Under the pieces are notes generated by a model. That model saw only the letters and a program-made list of their open reading frames with translations, was not told where the DNA came from and did no database searches. The position numbers and the translations under genes are program-made. From JAAXIE01 sp965204245 (GTDB lineage: Bacteria; Chloroflexota; Dehalococcoidia; Lucifugimonadales; JAAXIE01), in NCBI GenBank assembly GCA_965204245.1, contig CBDBED010000006.1, forward strand, positions 186,001 through 250,000: a DNA stretch of 64,000 nucleotides, read 5' to 3'. Shown in pieces: positions 24,182 to 34,676 of the stretch. The number at the start of each line of letters is the position of its first letter. Position 1 is the first letter of the stretch.

Positions 24182-25741
24182 CGGTATACGCTGTCCATGT
24201 ACTCCGCGATATCATCGACTCGGAAGTCTGCCACCACTACTTCGGGGGCCCAGGTTACCTGATCGGACGACCAGCGCACTACACCGGTGCGTTCCGTGCC
24301 AATACCAAGCACGTTTGAGATTACTCTACCTATGTTGTCGTTCAATCGCAGCGTATTCGGCCTTATGGGAGACACCAAGCGCCCGTTCTCGATGACATAG
24401 GAATCGCCGACTACCGTGCCGCTGAAATCGCCCGCCGACACACCGTTGACTAGGTAGGTATACCAAATCCTCCCTATATATAGGCCGTCACCTACCAACT
24501 CCAACAGTTGCTGGCGGCTATAAGGGTCCTGTCCTTCGACAATTAGGTTGGTGGGTGTGGTCCCTGGCGGCGAATCGAAGTTTCTACCGCCCCCGCGCCC
24601 AGTGCGAAAGCCATTCTTTGGAGCGATACCTTCCGACACAGAACTTGGGTTTACTCCCAGTTTCTCCCGTCCATTCGGGTCATGAAGCATTCGCTGCTGT
24701 TCATAGTGGTTCGCGAGCAGGCCCGTGAGTTTGCCGTTGGTGATGATATTCACCCGGCCCGTGGGAAGCCCTTCGTCCGTGATTCCCTTGGATGCGGCGA
24801 GATTCGGCGCAGCCCCGTCGTCATAGAGCGACACTTGTTCCGAGGCGACCTGTTGCCCGAACCTCCCTCTGAACATTGACATATTGGCATGAAAGGCTCC
24901 CAAGTTTAAGCTGGGCATCAGGACCCATTCCAAAAGCTCGGTGACGGGTTGTGGGCCCAGGACCACGCGGTATGCACCGCCATCTACACGGCGCCCGTTC
25001 ATAGAGGCAATAGCGTTGCGCGCGGCCTCGGCTCCGGCCTGGCCCTCAAACTCTGAAATCCTGTTTGCTACAAAACAGCCTGTTCCCTTGCCTAGCTGCT
25101 GCTCCACCATCGCAGTGGCCAAGGACATGACGAGAGTCGATTCATCGGTGAGGATGCGGGACATATGTGTCGAGCCAACCGCTATCCTCTCCTGTAGGAA
25201 CACTACATCGCCTCCAAGGATCAGACCGAGGGACCTAAGGCCTTCAGGAGACCCCGCTACATTCAACAGGTCCTCCGAGGACGAAAACACATTCAAGGCT
25301 TGTTCGACCGTCTCCCAAGCAGCTTCCACAAGGCCGCTTCCAGTGAGACGCATGATCTTCGGGTCATGATACTTGCGCAGACTGGGCTGAACGCCTTTCG
25401 GCTTTGGCAACGAGACATATTCTCTATCGACAACCGCACCCAACCGGGCTTTGTCCAACGCCCGCCTAGCACCCTCCACAGACAGGTCGCTGGCTTCACT
25501 ACCGTATCCGGTTTTCAGGCCTTCCGGGGTATTGAAGGCGACTCGGATCCCCAAGCCTGCCGAGTTCAACCGACTTCGGTTCCTCCACACCATTGCTGGG
25601 TATATGCGAGGTGTAGTTGAGACGGGCCGTGAGGTTCCCGTTCGCGGAAGCGAATACCTCTGCCTCAGCCACATCAGTCTGAGTCTTGATGTATTCGAGC
25701 GCATCTCTCACGCAGCGCCTGAGAGCGCTTAGAGGAATCAT
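24178..25741 (-). pseudogene. pmbA: PmbA/TldE-family metallopeptidase subunit, interrupted by one frameshift
   Basis: The N-terminus (MIPLSALRRCVRDALEYIK) reads in one frame from ATG 25741. The rest (GLGIRVAFNTPEGLKTGYG onward to the stop at 24178) reads in another. Removing one base near 25550-25570 joins them into a normal PmbA of about 520 aa. The body is well conserved (GIGTERTG, GNFSGTVVGDSYVIENG-type end). PmbA and TldD form a heterodimeric peptidase that processes small peptides. The frameshift could be real decay or a sequence error; the neighbouring tldD and ilvD have the same kind of +1 change. Confidence 0.8.
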
Positions 25742-25777
25742 GTCGCCACAGACCCTTTCTGCGGATAGTGCATCGGG

Positions 25778-27350
25778 CTATACACCCGGACCAGTCAGGC
25801 GGGCAATGCCTCTCATGGTAGGCCCACCGTTGCTCATGCGTTTGGCCTGCATAGGCTGCCCCTTGCCACAATTGGGTATGGGGTATAAGCGAAAGTCGTT
25901 CCCCACGGCATCAATACGCATGAAGTAGTCGCGGGAGTCTGAGGTTATACCACCATCGCGGTACAACTGCCCGAGCTGTCCGTTCTTGACCTCGTATACC
26001 TTCACTGCAGTTATGCGGAAGTTCTCCCGGGACTCGGCGATGGACGGTACGCGATGCCCCTGCACGTAATAACCATGGTCAACGTCGGCTAGGATAGCAG
26101 CCGGATCGCTGTTGCCCGGCGCAAAGGCGGTATTGGTCATCCGTATCAGCGGGACTAGGTTGGCCTCGGTGGCCCGAAAAGACCCGTTGGGAGGGACGCC
26201 CATAATGGCAGCCGTCTGCCGATTGTTGAGGAATTCCTCAAAGTTGCCCTCTCGTATCTGGTATGCCCGACGGGCCGGCGTTCCATCATGGTCGTACTTG
26301 AAAGAGCCGAACCCCTCCATGGCGGGATCGGAGAAGGCTGAGACCAGAGGCGACGCGATCTGCCTGCCAATTTGGTTGTCATCGGTATCCTTGTAGAACC
26401 AGCTACGCCCAGCATACGAAGTCTCGTATTTCAGGGCCCTGTCCGCCTCCGACGGGTGACCCACCACCTCATGGACCAATAGCGTATTGAAATGAGGATC
26501 GGTGACAACCACTACCTCCTCATCAGGCGGCTTCAAGGGTGGTGCGTTGGCAACCTCCACTCCGTCGGTGCCCAGTTGTCGGCAGAAGGTGACCCAATCC
26601 GGAAGGGTTATGGTCCCGTTGTCGTATCCCTCAGTCAGCAACTCCCAGCCACGTTGGTGACCGGAAAAATCGTATATCTCCAAATTCCCATGCTCGCTCT
26701 GGCAGACAACGATGCAGAACCCCTCAGTCTGGGCAAAAGTCTGGTCGATGTCGGCGCCTTCCGAACTGCAAAAGAGTTCCCTGAGCATGAAGGTGGATGC
26801 GGAGGCAGCGCTATACACAACCTGGTTGCTCACCTGAGTCGCCTTGCAGGAGTCCACCGCCATCCTCATCACATCGGTCAATGGGACGGTGCGCGGATCA
26901 ACCGCATAGGTGGCGAGCACGGTATCCTGGGCTATTTCCACCGGCGCCAAGCCTGACGTGGTGAGGCTCTGTCCCACGGGTCCCAGCCGCCTCCGGGCAG
27001 CGCTCTTCAGACGGGCGTTGGCACGCGCGCGGCGATGCGCCTCTTGGATTCCGGCCCAGACGACTTGCTCGATGCGGGAGACATCCGCTGAACCAAGCAC
27101 TTGCCCGAAATACCCGGGCGCCGTGGTACGACCGCCTGCGATGACCCGTACACCAAAGTCGAAGGTGTAGTCCCTCGGAACTGGCTTTCTCGCTCCCGTT
27201 TTCCGCTACTGCACCCTTCTCTTCCTTGATGGACATACGCAGATCGCAGTGCTGGAGTCCTGCCAAACGCTTGGCATTCTCCGTCACCAAGGCAACGAGT
27301 CCCGGTCTGATCCGGTCCAGGAGCTCAGTCTCGACTCTCGCGGTTGTCAT
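25778..27350 (-). pseudogene. tldD: TldD-family metallopeptidase subunit, interrupted by one frameshift
   Basis: TldD carries the active site of the TldD-PmbA protease: the HEVVGH zinc motif and later Cys/His ligands are intact. The start (MTTARVETELLDRIRPGL, ATG 27350) is in one frame. From RDYTFDFGVRVIAGGRT onward the reading is in another frame, running to the stop at 25778. Removing one A from a four-base run (plus-strand TTTT, 27199-27202) joins the two frames. The restored protein of about 523 aa is of normal family length. It is upstream of pmbA with a 36-bp gap, so the two form an operon. Confidence 0.8.
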
Positions 27351-27390
27351 CTTCCCTCTTCAGTTCCCCCTTGTGACTCGGTGACCCGTT

Positions 27391-29060
27391 CTAGCCGGTC
27401 ACCGCGCCGTGACTAGCAGAGCCTACCAGCCTTGCATACTTGGCCAGGGCTCCGCTGGTGTACCGCTCCGGCAACGGCTGCCATTGGGCACGACGGTCCG
27501 TCATCTCTTCCTCTGTGAGTTGCACTTCCAACAGCCCTTGAGCAGGGTCAATGGTCACTATATCGCCCTCTCGCAAAAGCCCGATGGGTCCTCCGACAGC
27601 GGCCTCGGGGGCAACATGCCCCACCATGGGCCCGTGCGTAGCCCCGGAAAAGCGACCATCCGTAAGCAGAGCAACCTCGTCTCCCAACCCTTGCCCGACT
27701 ATGGCGCCGGTCACCGCCAGCATCTCGCGCATCCCAGGACCTCCCTTAGGCCCCTCATAGCGTATAACAACGATGTCGCCCTCTTGAATATCCTGCCTCT
27801 GGACCGCGTCGAAGGCGGCCTCTTCCTGGTCGAAGACTCTGGCCCTTCCCTGATAGCGGCGCATCTGGTGTCCGGCAACCTTGATTACCGCGCCCTCAGG
27901 AGCAAGGTTGCCGTGAAGAATCACGAGCCCGCCCGTGGGTGAAAGGGGAGCGCTCACCGGGTGAACGACCGCCTGCTCCATGTCGGCGTCCACGCCCTCC
28001 AAATTCTCGGCCACGGTGCGCCCGGTCACTGTCATCGGTCCGCCATGGACAACGCCAGCGTTCAGAAGCCGCTTCATCACCAGCGGCACGCCACCTGCCC
28101 GGTTCAGATCGGCCATCACATAGCGGCCTCCCGGCTTCATATCGGCGATGTAGGGAGTTTGCGCACTGATGCGGGTGAAGTCGTCCAGCGAAATCTCAAC
28201 ATGTGCCTCGTGGGCAATGGCCAGCAGGTGCAGCACGGCATTCGTGGAGCCACCAGTGGCGCATACGACCGCAATCGCGTTCTCAAAGGACTCCTTGGTG
28301 AGTATGTCCCGCACACGAATCCCGCGCTCCAGCATGTCGTATGCCGCCGCCCCAGCCTGACGCGTGGCCTCGGTCTTCAACCCCTCGACCGCCGGGATGG
28401 AGCTGTGACCCGGCAGCGAGAGCCCCAAGGCTTCAATTGCCGAGGCCATGGTATTGGCTGTGAACATGCCCGCGCACGAGCCCTCGCCGGGGCAGGCGCA
28501 GGCCTCCACGTCCCGCAGGTCCTGTCGGCTGATAAGCCCCTTGGCATGGGCCCCCACCGCCTCAAAACACATCCTGAATGCTCATATCACGCTGCCCGTA
28601 CTTGCCGGGCATGATGGTGCCACCGTATACGAACACGCCCGGCAGATTAAGGCGGGCCAACGCCATGGCACTGCCCGGCAGGTTCTTATCGCATCCGCCG
28701 ATGGCCACGAGTGCATCGAATCGCTCGGCAAAAGCGACCAGTTCGATGGAGTCGGCAATAACCTCACGGCTCACCAGCGAAGCATGCATCCCCTCGGTGC
28801 CCATGGAGATGCCGTCGCTCACGGTGATGGTGCCGAACTCGAAGGGCGTGGCCCCGGCCGAGCGAATCCCCTCCCGTGCAGCTTGGGCTAGCCTGCCCAA
28901 GTGAATGTTGCAGGGGGTGACGTCACTGGCACTGTTGGCGATGCCGATGAAGGGCCGGTTGAGGTCATCATCCCCCAACCCCATAGCCCGCAGCATCGCG
29001 CGCGCCGGGGCGCGCCTCCGGCCCCTCCGTTATGTCACGACTGCGGTGCTTCATGTTCAT
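27391..29060 (-). pseudogene. ilvD: Dihydroxy-acid dehydratase, interrupted by two frameshifts
   Basis: Fe-S dehydratase of valine and isoleucine synthesis. Three segments in different frames together make a full IlvD. An N-terminus MKHRSRDITEGPE begins at ATG 29060 or 29054. A middle piece APARAMLRAMGLGDDD to GQRDMSIQDVF follows. The rest starts EAVGAHAKGL and contains CACPGEGSCAGMFTANTM (cluster Cys). Removing one base at 29015-29016 (CC) and one from the AAAA run at 28564-28567 restores a continuous protein. Both are +1 changes in short homopolymers. They look like errors or very recent mutations, as codon-level conservation is intact. Confidence 0.85.
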
Positions 29061-29165
29061 GGCAGTGGATGTCATCGAAACCTCCATGTGGTCAGGCAGT
29101 CAAACTCCCGTCGAGACCTGACATTCGAGAAATCATGATAGCTGTTGAAATGCGGTACGAACGGC

Positions 29166-30119
29166 CTAGAAGGGCAACTCCTGTCCCATCCCCAGTTCCC
29201 TAGCCTTGTGGTAAACGTAGTGAGCGCAGGCTAAATCCTCAATTGAAAGGCCTTGCGATTCAAACAACGTGATGGAAGAGGCACTCGGACGTCCCTCGAT
29301 TCTCCCGGCAAGTACGTCCCGCAACTCATGAACGGTATCCCAGCGGAAACGGCCCCGCTCCGCCGCGAACACCAACTCGCCGCACTCCATCTTGGCCTGC
29401 TCCAGATCATCGACCACGATGATATCCGAGCGCTCCACCGCCGCGTCATCCAGCTCGCGACGCATCCAGTGGTTGCTGCCCGCTGCGTTGATATGCTGGC
29501 CCGGGGATAGCCATTCTCCCTTGAGAACGGGTTCCCGGGAATTGGTAATAGTGATGAGTATGTCCATTCCGGAGACGCATTCCTCTGGGCTTTCAGCGGC
29601 CACTACCTCCGTGCCCAGCTTTCCGCTCATCTCTGAAGCGAATGCTTCACGGTTCGCCGCCGTGCGGCTAAACACCTTGGCATGCCGGACATTCCTCACT
29701 GCACAGACGGCCGCCAACTGGGCTTCGGCTTGCCCGCCCACACCTATCATTCCCACAGTTGTGGCATCGGCCCGGGCCATGTGACGCGTCCCCAAGCCGG
29801 ATGCCGCCCCCGTGCGGATAGTGCTCATCAACCCCGAGTCCATCAGGCAGAGTATGGCCCCCGATTCACCGTCATAAAGGATGTATATGTTCTGCCCTCC
29901 GCCTGCCAGCGTGGTGTAGGTACGAAGACCCAGCACATTCATATCAGGGGCATAGGAGGCCATGTAGTGGTGGAATCCGGTCGGCAGCCGTATTCGAGTC
30001 CGTGGACGGTTCACCCCCCGGCCCTGCCCCCACTGTATGAAGACGGTCTCAAGAGCATCAACGCAATCTTTCATGGGAAGCAATTGGGCAATGTCGTCAT
30101 TGGTCAGGTACAGGGCCAT
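29166..30119 (-). CDS. Ornithine cyclodeaminase / mu-crystallin family protein
   Basis: About 317 aa, NAD-binding protein of the OCD/mu-crystallin family, which includes ornithine cyclodeaminase, alanine dehydrogenase and ketimine reductases. It shows the dinucleotide motif TVGMIGVGGQAEAQLAA, the substrate-side segment RTRIRLPTGFHHYM, and SGLMSTIRTGAASGLGTRHMAR. The start is ATG 30119 (MALYLTNDD), with GGAGG 5 nt upstream; the open frame extends further but without similarity. The exact reaction cannot be assigned. Confidence 0.88.
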   Translation of the reverse strand: MALYLTNDDIAQLLPMKDCVDALETVFIQWGQGRGVNRPRTRIRLPTGFHHYMASYAPDMNVLGLRTYTTLAGGGQNIYILYDGESGAILCLMDSGLMSTIRTGAASGLGTRHMARADATTVGMIGVGGQAEAQLAAVCAVRNVRHAKVFSRTAANREAFASEMSGKLGTEVVAAESPEECVSGMDILITITNSREPVLKGEWLSPGQHINAAGSNHWMRRELDDAAVERSDIIVVDDLEQAKMECGELVFAAERGRFRWDTVHELRDVLAGRIEGRPSASSITLFESQGLSIEDLACAHYVYHKARELGMGQELPF

Positions 30120-30241
30120 CCAGACCTCCGTCAGGTTCGACTTCTCCCGCAAAAGTATAAGCATCGGTGTTACAGGTAGCAAACGACGCTGTCGGCCAAT
30201 ACAATTGATGTAGAAGGGGTCACAAAACGGCGGCGGGGGAG

Positions 30242-31228
30242 ATGATGGCCAAGCCTAGGGTCTTCATCACGAGGCACATCCACCAAGAGGCAATCGACCT
30301 CATCGGGGCCGAGGCCGACATCGAGTTGTGGCCAGACGAAATCCCTCCCACGCCTCAAGTCCTCCGGACCAAGGCCGCCGATTCCCAAGCCGTCCTGACC
30401 AACATCATGGACCGTGTCGACTCCGCATTCTTCGAGGCTGCGCCCCACCTCTCCGTGGTGAGCCAGTTAGCCGTCGGCACCGACAACATCGATCTGAAGG
30501 CGGCCACTCAACGCGGCATACCCGTGGGCCATACCCCCGGTGTGCTGGCCAAGGCCACGGCAGACCTCACCTTCGCCCTCATACTGGCTTCCGCCCGTCG
30601 CGTAGTCCAGTCCGAACGCTGGGTGCGCGAAGGCCAGTGGAAGCTCGCCTTCCATCCCATGTACTGGCTTGGGGCCGAAGTCAACGGGGCAACCCTGGGG
30701 ATAGTCGGGTTGGGACAAACGGGCATCGAAGTAGCTCGCAGGGCGCGAGGCTTCGATATGGAAGTCCTGTATCACTCGCGTTCGCCTAAACCCGAAGCGG
30801 AAGCTGAACTCGGCATGAACCGTGTCGACCTGCCCGAACTACTGCAGCGCTCGGACTTCGTGTCCCTCCATTGCCCTCTCACGCCCGAAACCCACCATCT
30901 CATCGGTCGCAAGGAAATGGAGATGATGAAGCCGACTGCCACATTAATCAATGTCGCGCGCGGCCCAGTGGTTGACACTGCCGCCCTCTATACCGCGCTG
31001 GTGGAAGGCCAGTTGGCAGCCGCCGCCCTTGACGTCACAGAGCCCGAACCCATCGACCCTGACAACCCCCTCCTCACCCTGGACAACGTGGTGGTCACAC
31101 CTCATATCGGCAGCGCCGGCAGTCGAGGGCGCCTCGCTATGGCAATGCTTGCGGCCCGCAATCTCGTCGCAGGCATCGCCGGTCAGCCCTTGGAACGATG
31201 CGCCAACCCCGAGGTCTACGCCTCATAG
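30242..31228 (+). CDS. D-isomer-specific 2-hydroxyacid dehydrogenase
   Basis: 328 aa, NAD(P)-dependent, reducing a 2-oxoacid such as glyoxylate or hydroxypyruvate. The dinucleotide motif GIVGLGQTGIEVARRA is near residue 155. The catalytic Arg lies in NVARGPVVDTAAL, Glu in ALDVTEPEPIDPDNPLL and His in TPHIGSAG. It resembles glyoxylate/hydroxypyruvate reductases. GGGGGAG precedes the two adjacent ATG codons at 30242 and 30245. It converges on thiD. Confidence 0.92.
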   Translation: MMAKPRVFITRHIHQEAIDLIGAEADIELWPDEIPPTPQVLRTKAADSQAVLTNIMDRVDSAFFEAAPHLSVVSQLAVGTDNIDLKAATQRGIPVGHTPGVLAKATADLTFALILASARRVVQSERWVREGQWKLAFHPMYWLGAEVNGATLGIVGLGQTGIEVARRARGFDMEVLYHSRSPKPEAEAELGMNRVDLPELLQRSDFVSLHCPLTPETHHLIGRKEMEMMKPTATLINVARGPVVDTAALYTALVEGQLAAAALDVTEPEPIDPDNPLLTLDNVVVTPHIGSAGSRGRLAMAMLAARNLVAGIAGQPLERCANPEVYAS

Positions 31229-31247
31229 CATCAGGTGTTCTGGGCCA

Positions 31248-32054
31248 TCACCCCATCCGATAAAAGTGATTAACCGGCCCGTGGCCTTGTCCCACAGGGT
31301 AGGCATTCTGAATCGCCTCAGTGATGAAACTCTTGGCCTGCACCACCGCGTCCCACGGTTCCAGTCCCTTCGCCACTCCCGCAGCAATTGCCGAAGCGAA
31401 CGTACAGCCGGTCCCATGAGTATTCTTCGTGTCAATCCTAGGCGCATGTAGCTCGCGGAATCCATCTCCATCATAGAAAAGGTCCGTGGGTGGCCCCTCA
31501 AGATGCCCGCCTTTCACCACTACCACTCTGGGCCCCATACCATGGATCGCCTCCGCCGCTTGGCGGGCATCCTCACCGGTCCTGATTGACCCACCCGTGA
31601 GCACTTCGGCTTCGGGAATGTTCGGCGTAACCACCGTCGCCAACGGAAGCAACCGTGACTTGAGGGCCTCCACAGCATCATTCCGCAGCAAAGAGTCGCC
31701 GCTCTTTGCCACCATCACCGGGTCAACCACCAGTCGCTCCACACCCGACGACTCCAACTCGTCGGCCACGGCATCTATGATACTGGTGCTGGAAAGCATG
31801 CCCGTTTTCACCGCGTTGGCCCCCATGTCCGACAACACCGCCCGTATCTGTGCAGTAATGACGTCAACCGGTACCTCATGTACTGCCGTCACCTGCATCG
31901 TGTTCTGGGCAGTGATAGCCGTCACCACCGACGCCCCGTAAACTCCCATGGCGGCAAAGGCCTTGAGGTCTGCCTGTATCCCCGCTCCTCCCCCGCTATC
32001 CGACCCTGCGATGGTCAGGGCAATAGACCTTCGTCCCCCGGCTACTTGGGCCAT
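31248..32054 (-). CDS. thiD: Hydroxymethylpyrimidine/phosphomethylpyrimidine kinase
   Basis: 268 aa ribokinase-fold kinase that phosphorylates HMP and HMP-P for thiamine synthesis. Signatures are IAGSDSGGGAGIQADLKAF at the N-terminus, VDPVMVAKSGDSLL, and the anion-hole/catalytic Asp motif NTHGTGCTFASAIAAG near the C-terminus. The start overlaps the tenA stop by 13 bp. Last gene of the TPP-riboswitch operon thiZ-thiX-thiY-tenA-thiD. Confidence 0.95.
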   Translation of the reverse strand: MAQVAGGRRSIALTIAGSDSGGGAGIQADLKAFAAMGVYGASVVTAITAQNTMQVTAVHEVPVDVITAQIRAVLSDMGANAVKTGMLSSTSIIDAVADELESSGVERLVVDPVMVAKSGDSLLRNDAVEALKSRLLPLATVVTPNIPEAEVLTGGSIRTGEDARQAAEAIHGMGPRVVVVKGGHLEGPPTDLFYDGDGFRELHAPRIDTKNTHGTGCTFASAIAAGVAKGLEPWDAVVQAKSFITEAIQNAYPVGQGHGPVNHFYRMG

Positions 32055-32698
32055 GCTTCACCCCGGTAGGGCATCTCCCAGAACAGGTACTCATACCGCA
32101 TCGCTTGGTGGAACACCTCCATCAACCGCTCCTTGTCGCCCTCCCCGCCTGCATCAATGCTGCTCCGCATGGCAGCCACAATGTCGCGCATCGCCTCGCT
32201 GTCATGGATGTCAATCCACGCCTGATAATGTGGGTTGCCCGGCTTCTTGCCTTCGGCGTTCAACTCCTGCGCCCACTGCAGATAGGGCCACTCAATTGCC
32301 AGCAGTGCCGTGGCAATCTCCAAGTAGCTCCCGCCAAAGGCTACCGACTTCAAGTAAGCGCCATAGGCCAAAGTAGTAGGAAGCGGCTGCAAGGCGCCGA
32401 CATCATCGTCCGACAGTCCCATCTCCCGGAAGACCTGCCGGAAAAGCGCCTCCTCGCCTATTAGCCCTCCATTCAGGAAAGCGCAGATGCTGCGGGCCGA
32501 ATCAAAATCAGGACTCTTGGCCACCCCAAGGCCCAAGAGCGTCACCCAGTCCTTCAGGAACAAATAGTCCTGTTCAAAATAGACTCGGAACTTCTCGGCA
32601 GGCAGCGTGCCATCCCCCAACTCAATAACGAAGGGATGCTTCACCACTTGGTCCCACAGAGGACCAACGCCCGCCCTCATGGCATCACTCAGGGCCAT
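32042..32698 (-). CDS. tenA: TenA-family thiaminase II / aminopyrimidine aminohydrolase
   Basis: 218 aa. TenA hydrolyses aminomethyl-pyrimidine breakdown products of thiamine to HMP, so ThiD can reuse them. Conserved parts are LWDQVVKHPFVIELGDGTLP, the FEQDYLFLKDW block, and the C-terminal Glu/Trp-rich helix (EYLFWEMPYRGE). A Cys in the usual nucleophile position is not obvious: the LPTTLAYGAYLKSVAF segment lacks it. This fits a TenA_C/TenA_E distinction but I cannot settle it. It lies within the thiamine salvage operon. Confidence 0.9.
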   Translation of the reverse strand: MALSDAMRAGVGPLWDQVVKHPFVIELGDGTLPAEKFRVYFEQDYLFLKDWVTLLGLGVAKSPDFDSARSICAFLNGGLIGEEALFRQVFREMGLSDDDVGALQPLPTTLAYGAYLKSVAFGGSYLEIATALLAIEWPYLQWAQELNAEGKKPGNPHYQAWIDIHDSEAMRDIVAAMRSSIDAGGEGDKERLMEVFHQAMRYEYLFWEMPYRGEAWPK

Positions 32699-32759
32699 GC
32701 GCCTACTCCTTTGGACTTACATCAGGGATAAGACCACCGGTCCCACGCCACGAATCCGC

Positions 32760-33755
32760 CTACTCCACGAACTCATTTGTAAACGCAGCGTTGCCATCAA
32801 GAGGTTCATCGACGATGTCATTGTCATACATCCACTGGGCGAACCCGGTCCACTTCTCCGATGTCTGCCAGCCGACCGGCGTATCGCCTTCCCTCCACAG
32901 CGGTGCCAAAAGTTCGGCCCCCGGACGGTCAATCGCCTCATCCACATCCTCGCCGCCCAATGCCAGCAGGTTGTCCACTGCTGCGTCGGGATCGTTCGCA
33001 GCCTCCTCGTATCCCCTGACCAGTGCCTTCACGAATCGGTGCACCAACTCGGGGTCCTGGTCCAAGGTCTCTTCATTGGTGACCACTACCAGTTCATAAA
33101 AGTCAGGCACACCCCACTGCTCCATCCGCAGTATCTCCACGGGGTACCCCTCGTTCTCCATCTTGATCGACTCATAGCTGAAATAGCAGCCTATGCAAGC
33201 GTCAACCTGTTCGCTGATGAGCGCATCGGACAAGCCGAAACCCACGTTCACCAGCTCCACCTCTTCAAGCCCGCCGGATACACCATCGAATTTCAGCATC
33301 GTCTCCAACAACGGCTCGTTGATGGGTATTCCCGGATAACCCACCGCCTTGCCCGCCAACTGATTGGGACGCGTAATGCCCGAAGCCTTGAGCGTTTGTA
33401 CCGAGTTCAAGGGGTGCTGCACCAAAGCCGCCACGGACACCACCGGAACACCCTCGGACCTAGCCAGCAGCAGGTCAGGCTGGTAGTTGATGCCAAAATG
33501 CGTGTCACCACCCGCGGCGACTATCTGCAAGATTGACGACGGGTCCGAAGGCGTGTACACATCGACCTCCAGATTCACGTCCTCGAAATACCCATTCTCC
33601 AAGGCGGTGTAGAGCCCTGCATGATTGGCGTTGGGAAACCAGTCCAACGCCAGCCTCACCGAAGCAAGCTCCGGTTCGTCCTCACCACACGCCGCCACAG
33701 CAAGCACTAGGACCATCAACACACCCAAGAGAGCTAGACAACTATTCCGAAACAT
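32760..33755 (-). CDS. thiY: Pyrimidine-precursor ABC transporter substrate-binding lipoprotein (ThiY-like)
   Basis: 331 aa. An N-terminal lipoprotein signal with lipobox LAVAAC (Cys about 23) anchors it outside the membrane. The NMT1/ThiY fold follows: LALDWFPNANHAGLYTALENGYF, HFGINYQPDLLLARSEGVPV and a Cys-containing CIGCYFSYESI segment, like the yeast Thi5 region. ThiY proteins bind formylaminopyrimidine or related thiamine breakdown products. Position between thiX and tenA behind a TPP riboswitch supports this role. Confidence 0.92.
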   Translation of the reverse strand: MFRNSCLALLGVLMVLVLAVAACGEDEPELASVRLALDWFPNANHAGLYTALENGYFEDVNLEVDVYTPSDPSSILQIVAAGGDTHFGINYQPDLLLARSEGVPVVSVAALVQHPLNSVQTLKASGITRPNQLAGKAVGYPGIPINEPLLETMLKFDGVSGGLEEVELVNVGFGLSDALISEQVDACIGCYFSYESIKMENEGYPVEILRMEQWGVPDFYELVVVTNEETLDQDPELVHRFVKALVRGYEEAANDPDAAVDNLLALGGEDVDEAIDRPGAELLAPLWREGDTPVGWQTSEKWTGFAQWMYDNDIVDEPLDGNAAFTNEFVE

Positions 33756-33818
33756 CCTCAGTCTCCTCCAATGCTAGATTCCTACTGACTCGTTCGATGT
33801 GACACACGCCTCCGCGTT

Positions 33819-34676
33819 TCATTCAAATGTCGATTCCCGCTTGTCGCTCCGTTTCCATGGAAGCATCAATCGCTCCAGCAGGCTCACTGCCACGAACATA
33901 CCCATTCCCAAGAGGCTGAACAGGAAGGTCACCGCATACACCCTCTCAAAAAGGAACTTCCCCTTCGAGAGCATCGCTAGATACCCCAGACCCTCGCTCG
34001 AACCCACCCACTCGCCTATCACCGCCCCAATCACACTGACCGTGGCAGCCAGCTTGAACCCCGAAAACATGAACGGCAGCGCGTTGGGCACCTGCACCTT
34101 GGTGAAGATCTGCCAGCGGTTGGCCCCCATGGTCCGCATCAGGTTCAACAAGTCAGGGTCGGCAGAGCGAAGACCATCAGCGGTGTTGATTACCACGGGG
34201 AAGAAAGCGATCAGTGCCACGACGATGATCTTGTGCTCAATCCCATAACCGACCCATATCAACAGCAAGGGCGCCATGATGATGATTGGGAAGGTCTCGG
34301 CCGCGATTATCACCGGGTAGACCACCCGGCCCAAGGTGCGCGACAGGTTGATGATGGTCGCCAGCGCCAACCCAGCCGCCAAGGCCGCCAGCAAACCCAG
34401 CAGCATCTCCTGCACCGTTATCCACGTGTGGGAGGCCAGTATGCCCTTGCTGTGCCAAAGCTCCTTGGCAACCTCCCATGGCGCAGGCAGCTTCCAGTGT
34501 GGGATGTCATAGAAGACCACCAAGCCCTGCCACAGCAGCACGAGGCCCGCCAGAATGACCAGAGACACAACCCACCGCAGCGAAGCACGCATCAAGCCCC
34601 GTGCCCGTGAAGTCACAATGCCAGCCACGGCTGACAACTCACCCGTCTCGCTCCTCCGCCCCACGCCTAGCGCCAT
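33819..34676 (-). CDS. thiX: ABC transporter permease (ThiX-like)
   Basis: 285 aa with six predicted membrane helices and the permease EAA-type loop (GLRSADPDLLNLMRTMGANRW). BPD_transp_1 family, nearest to taurine/nitrate/pyrimidine-type permeases. Its start overlaps the thiZ stop by about 10 bp. The first 28 residues are poorly conserved, and an internal ATG at 34592 (MRASLRW) is an alternative start. It forms the membrane part of the thiamine-precursor importer with ThiY and ThiZ. Confidence 0.9.
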   Translation of the reverse strand: MALGVGRRSETGELSAVAGIVTSRARGLMRASLRWVVSLVILAGLVLLWQGLVVFYDIPHWKLPAPWEVAKELWHSKGILASHTWITVQEMLLGLLAALAAGLALATIINLSRTLGRVVYPVIIAAETFPIIIMAPLLLIWVGYGIEHKIIVVALIAFFPVVINTADGLRSADPDLLNLMRTMGANRWQIFTKVQVPNALPFMFSGFKLAATVSVIGAVIGEWVGSSEGLGYLAMLSKGKFLFERVYAVTFLFSLLGMGMFVAVSLLERLMLPWKRSDKRESTFE

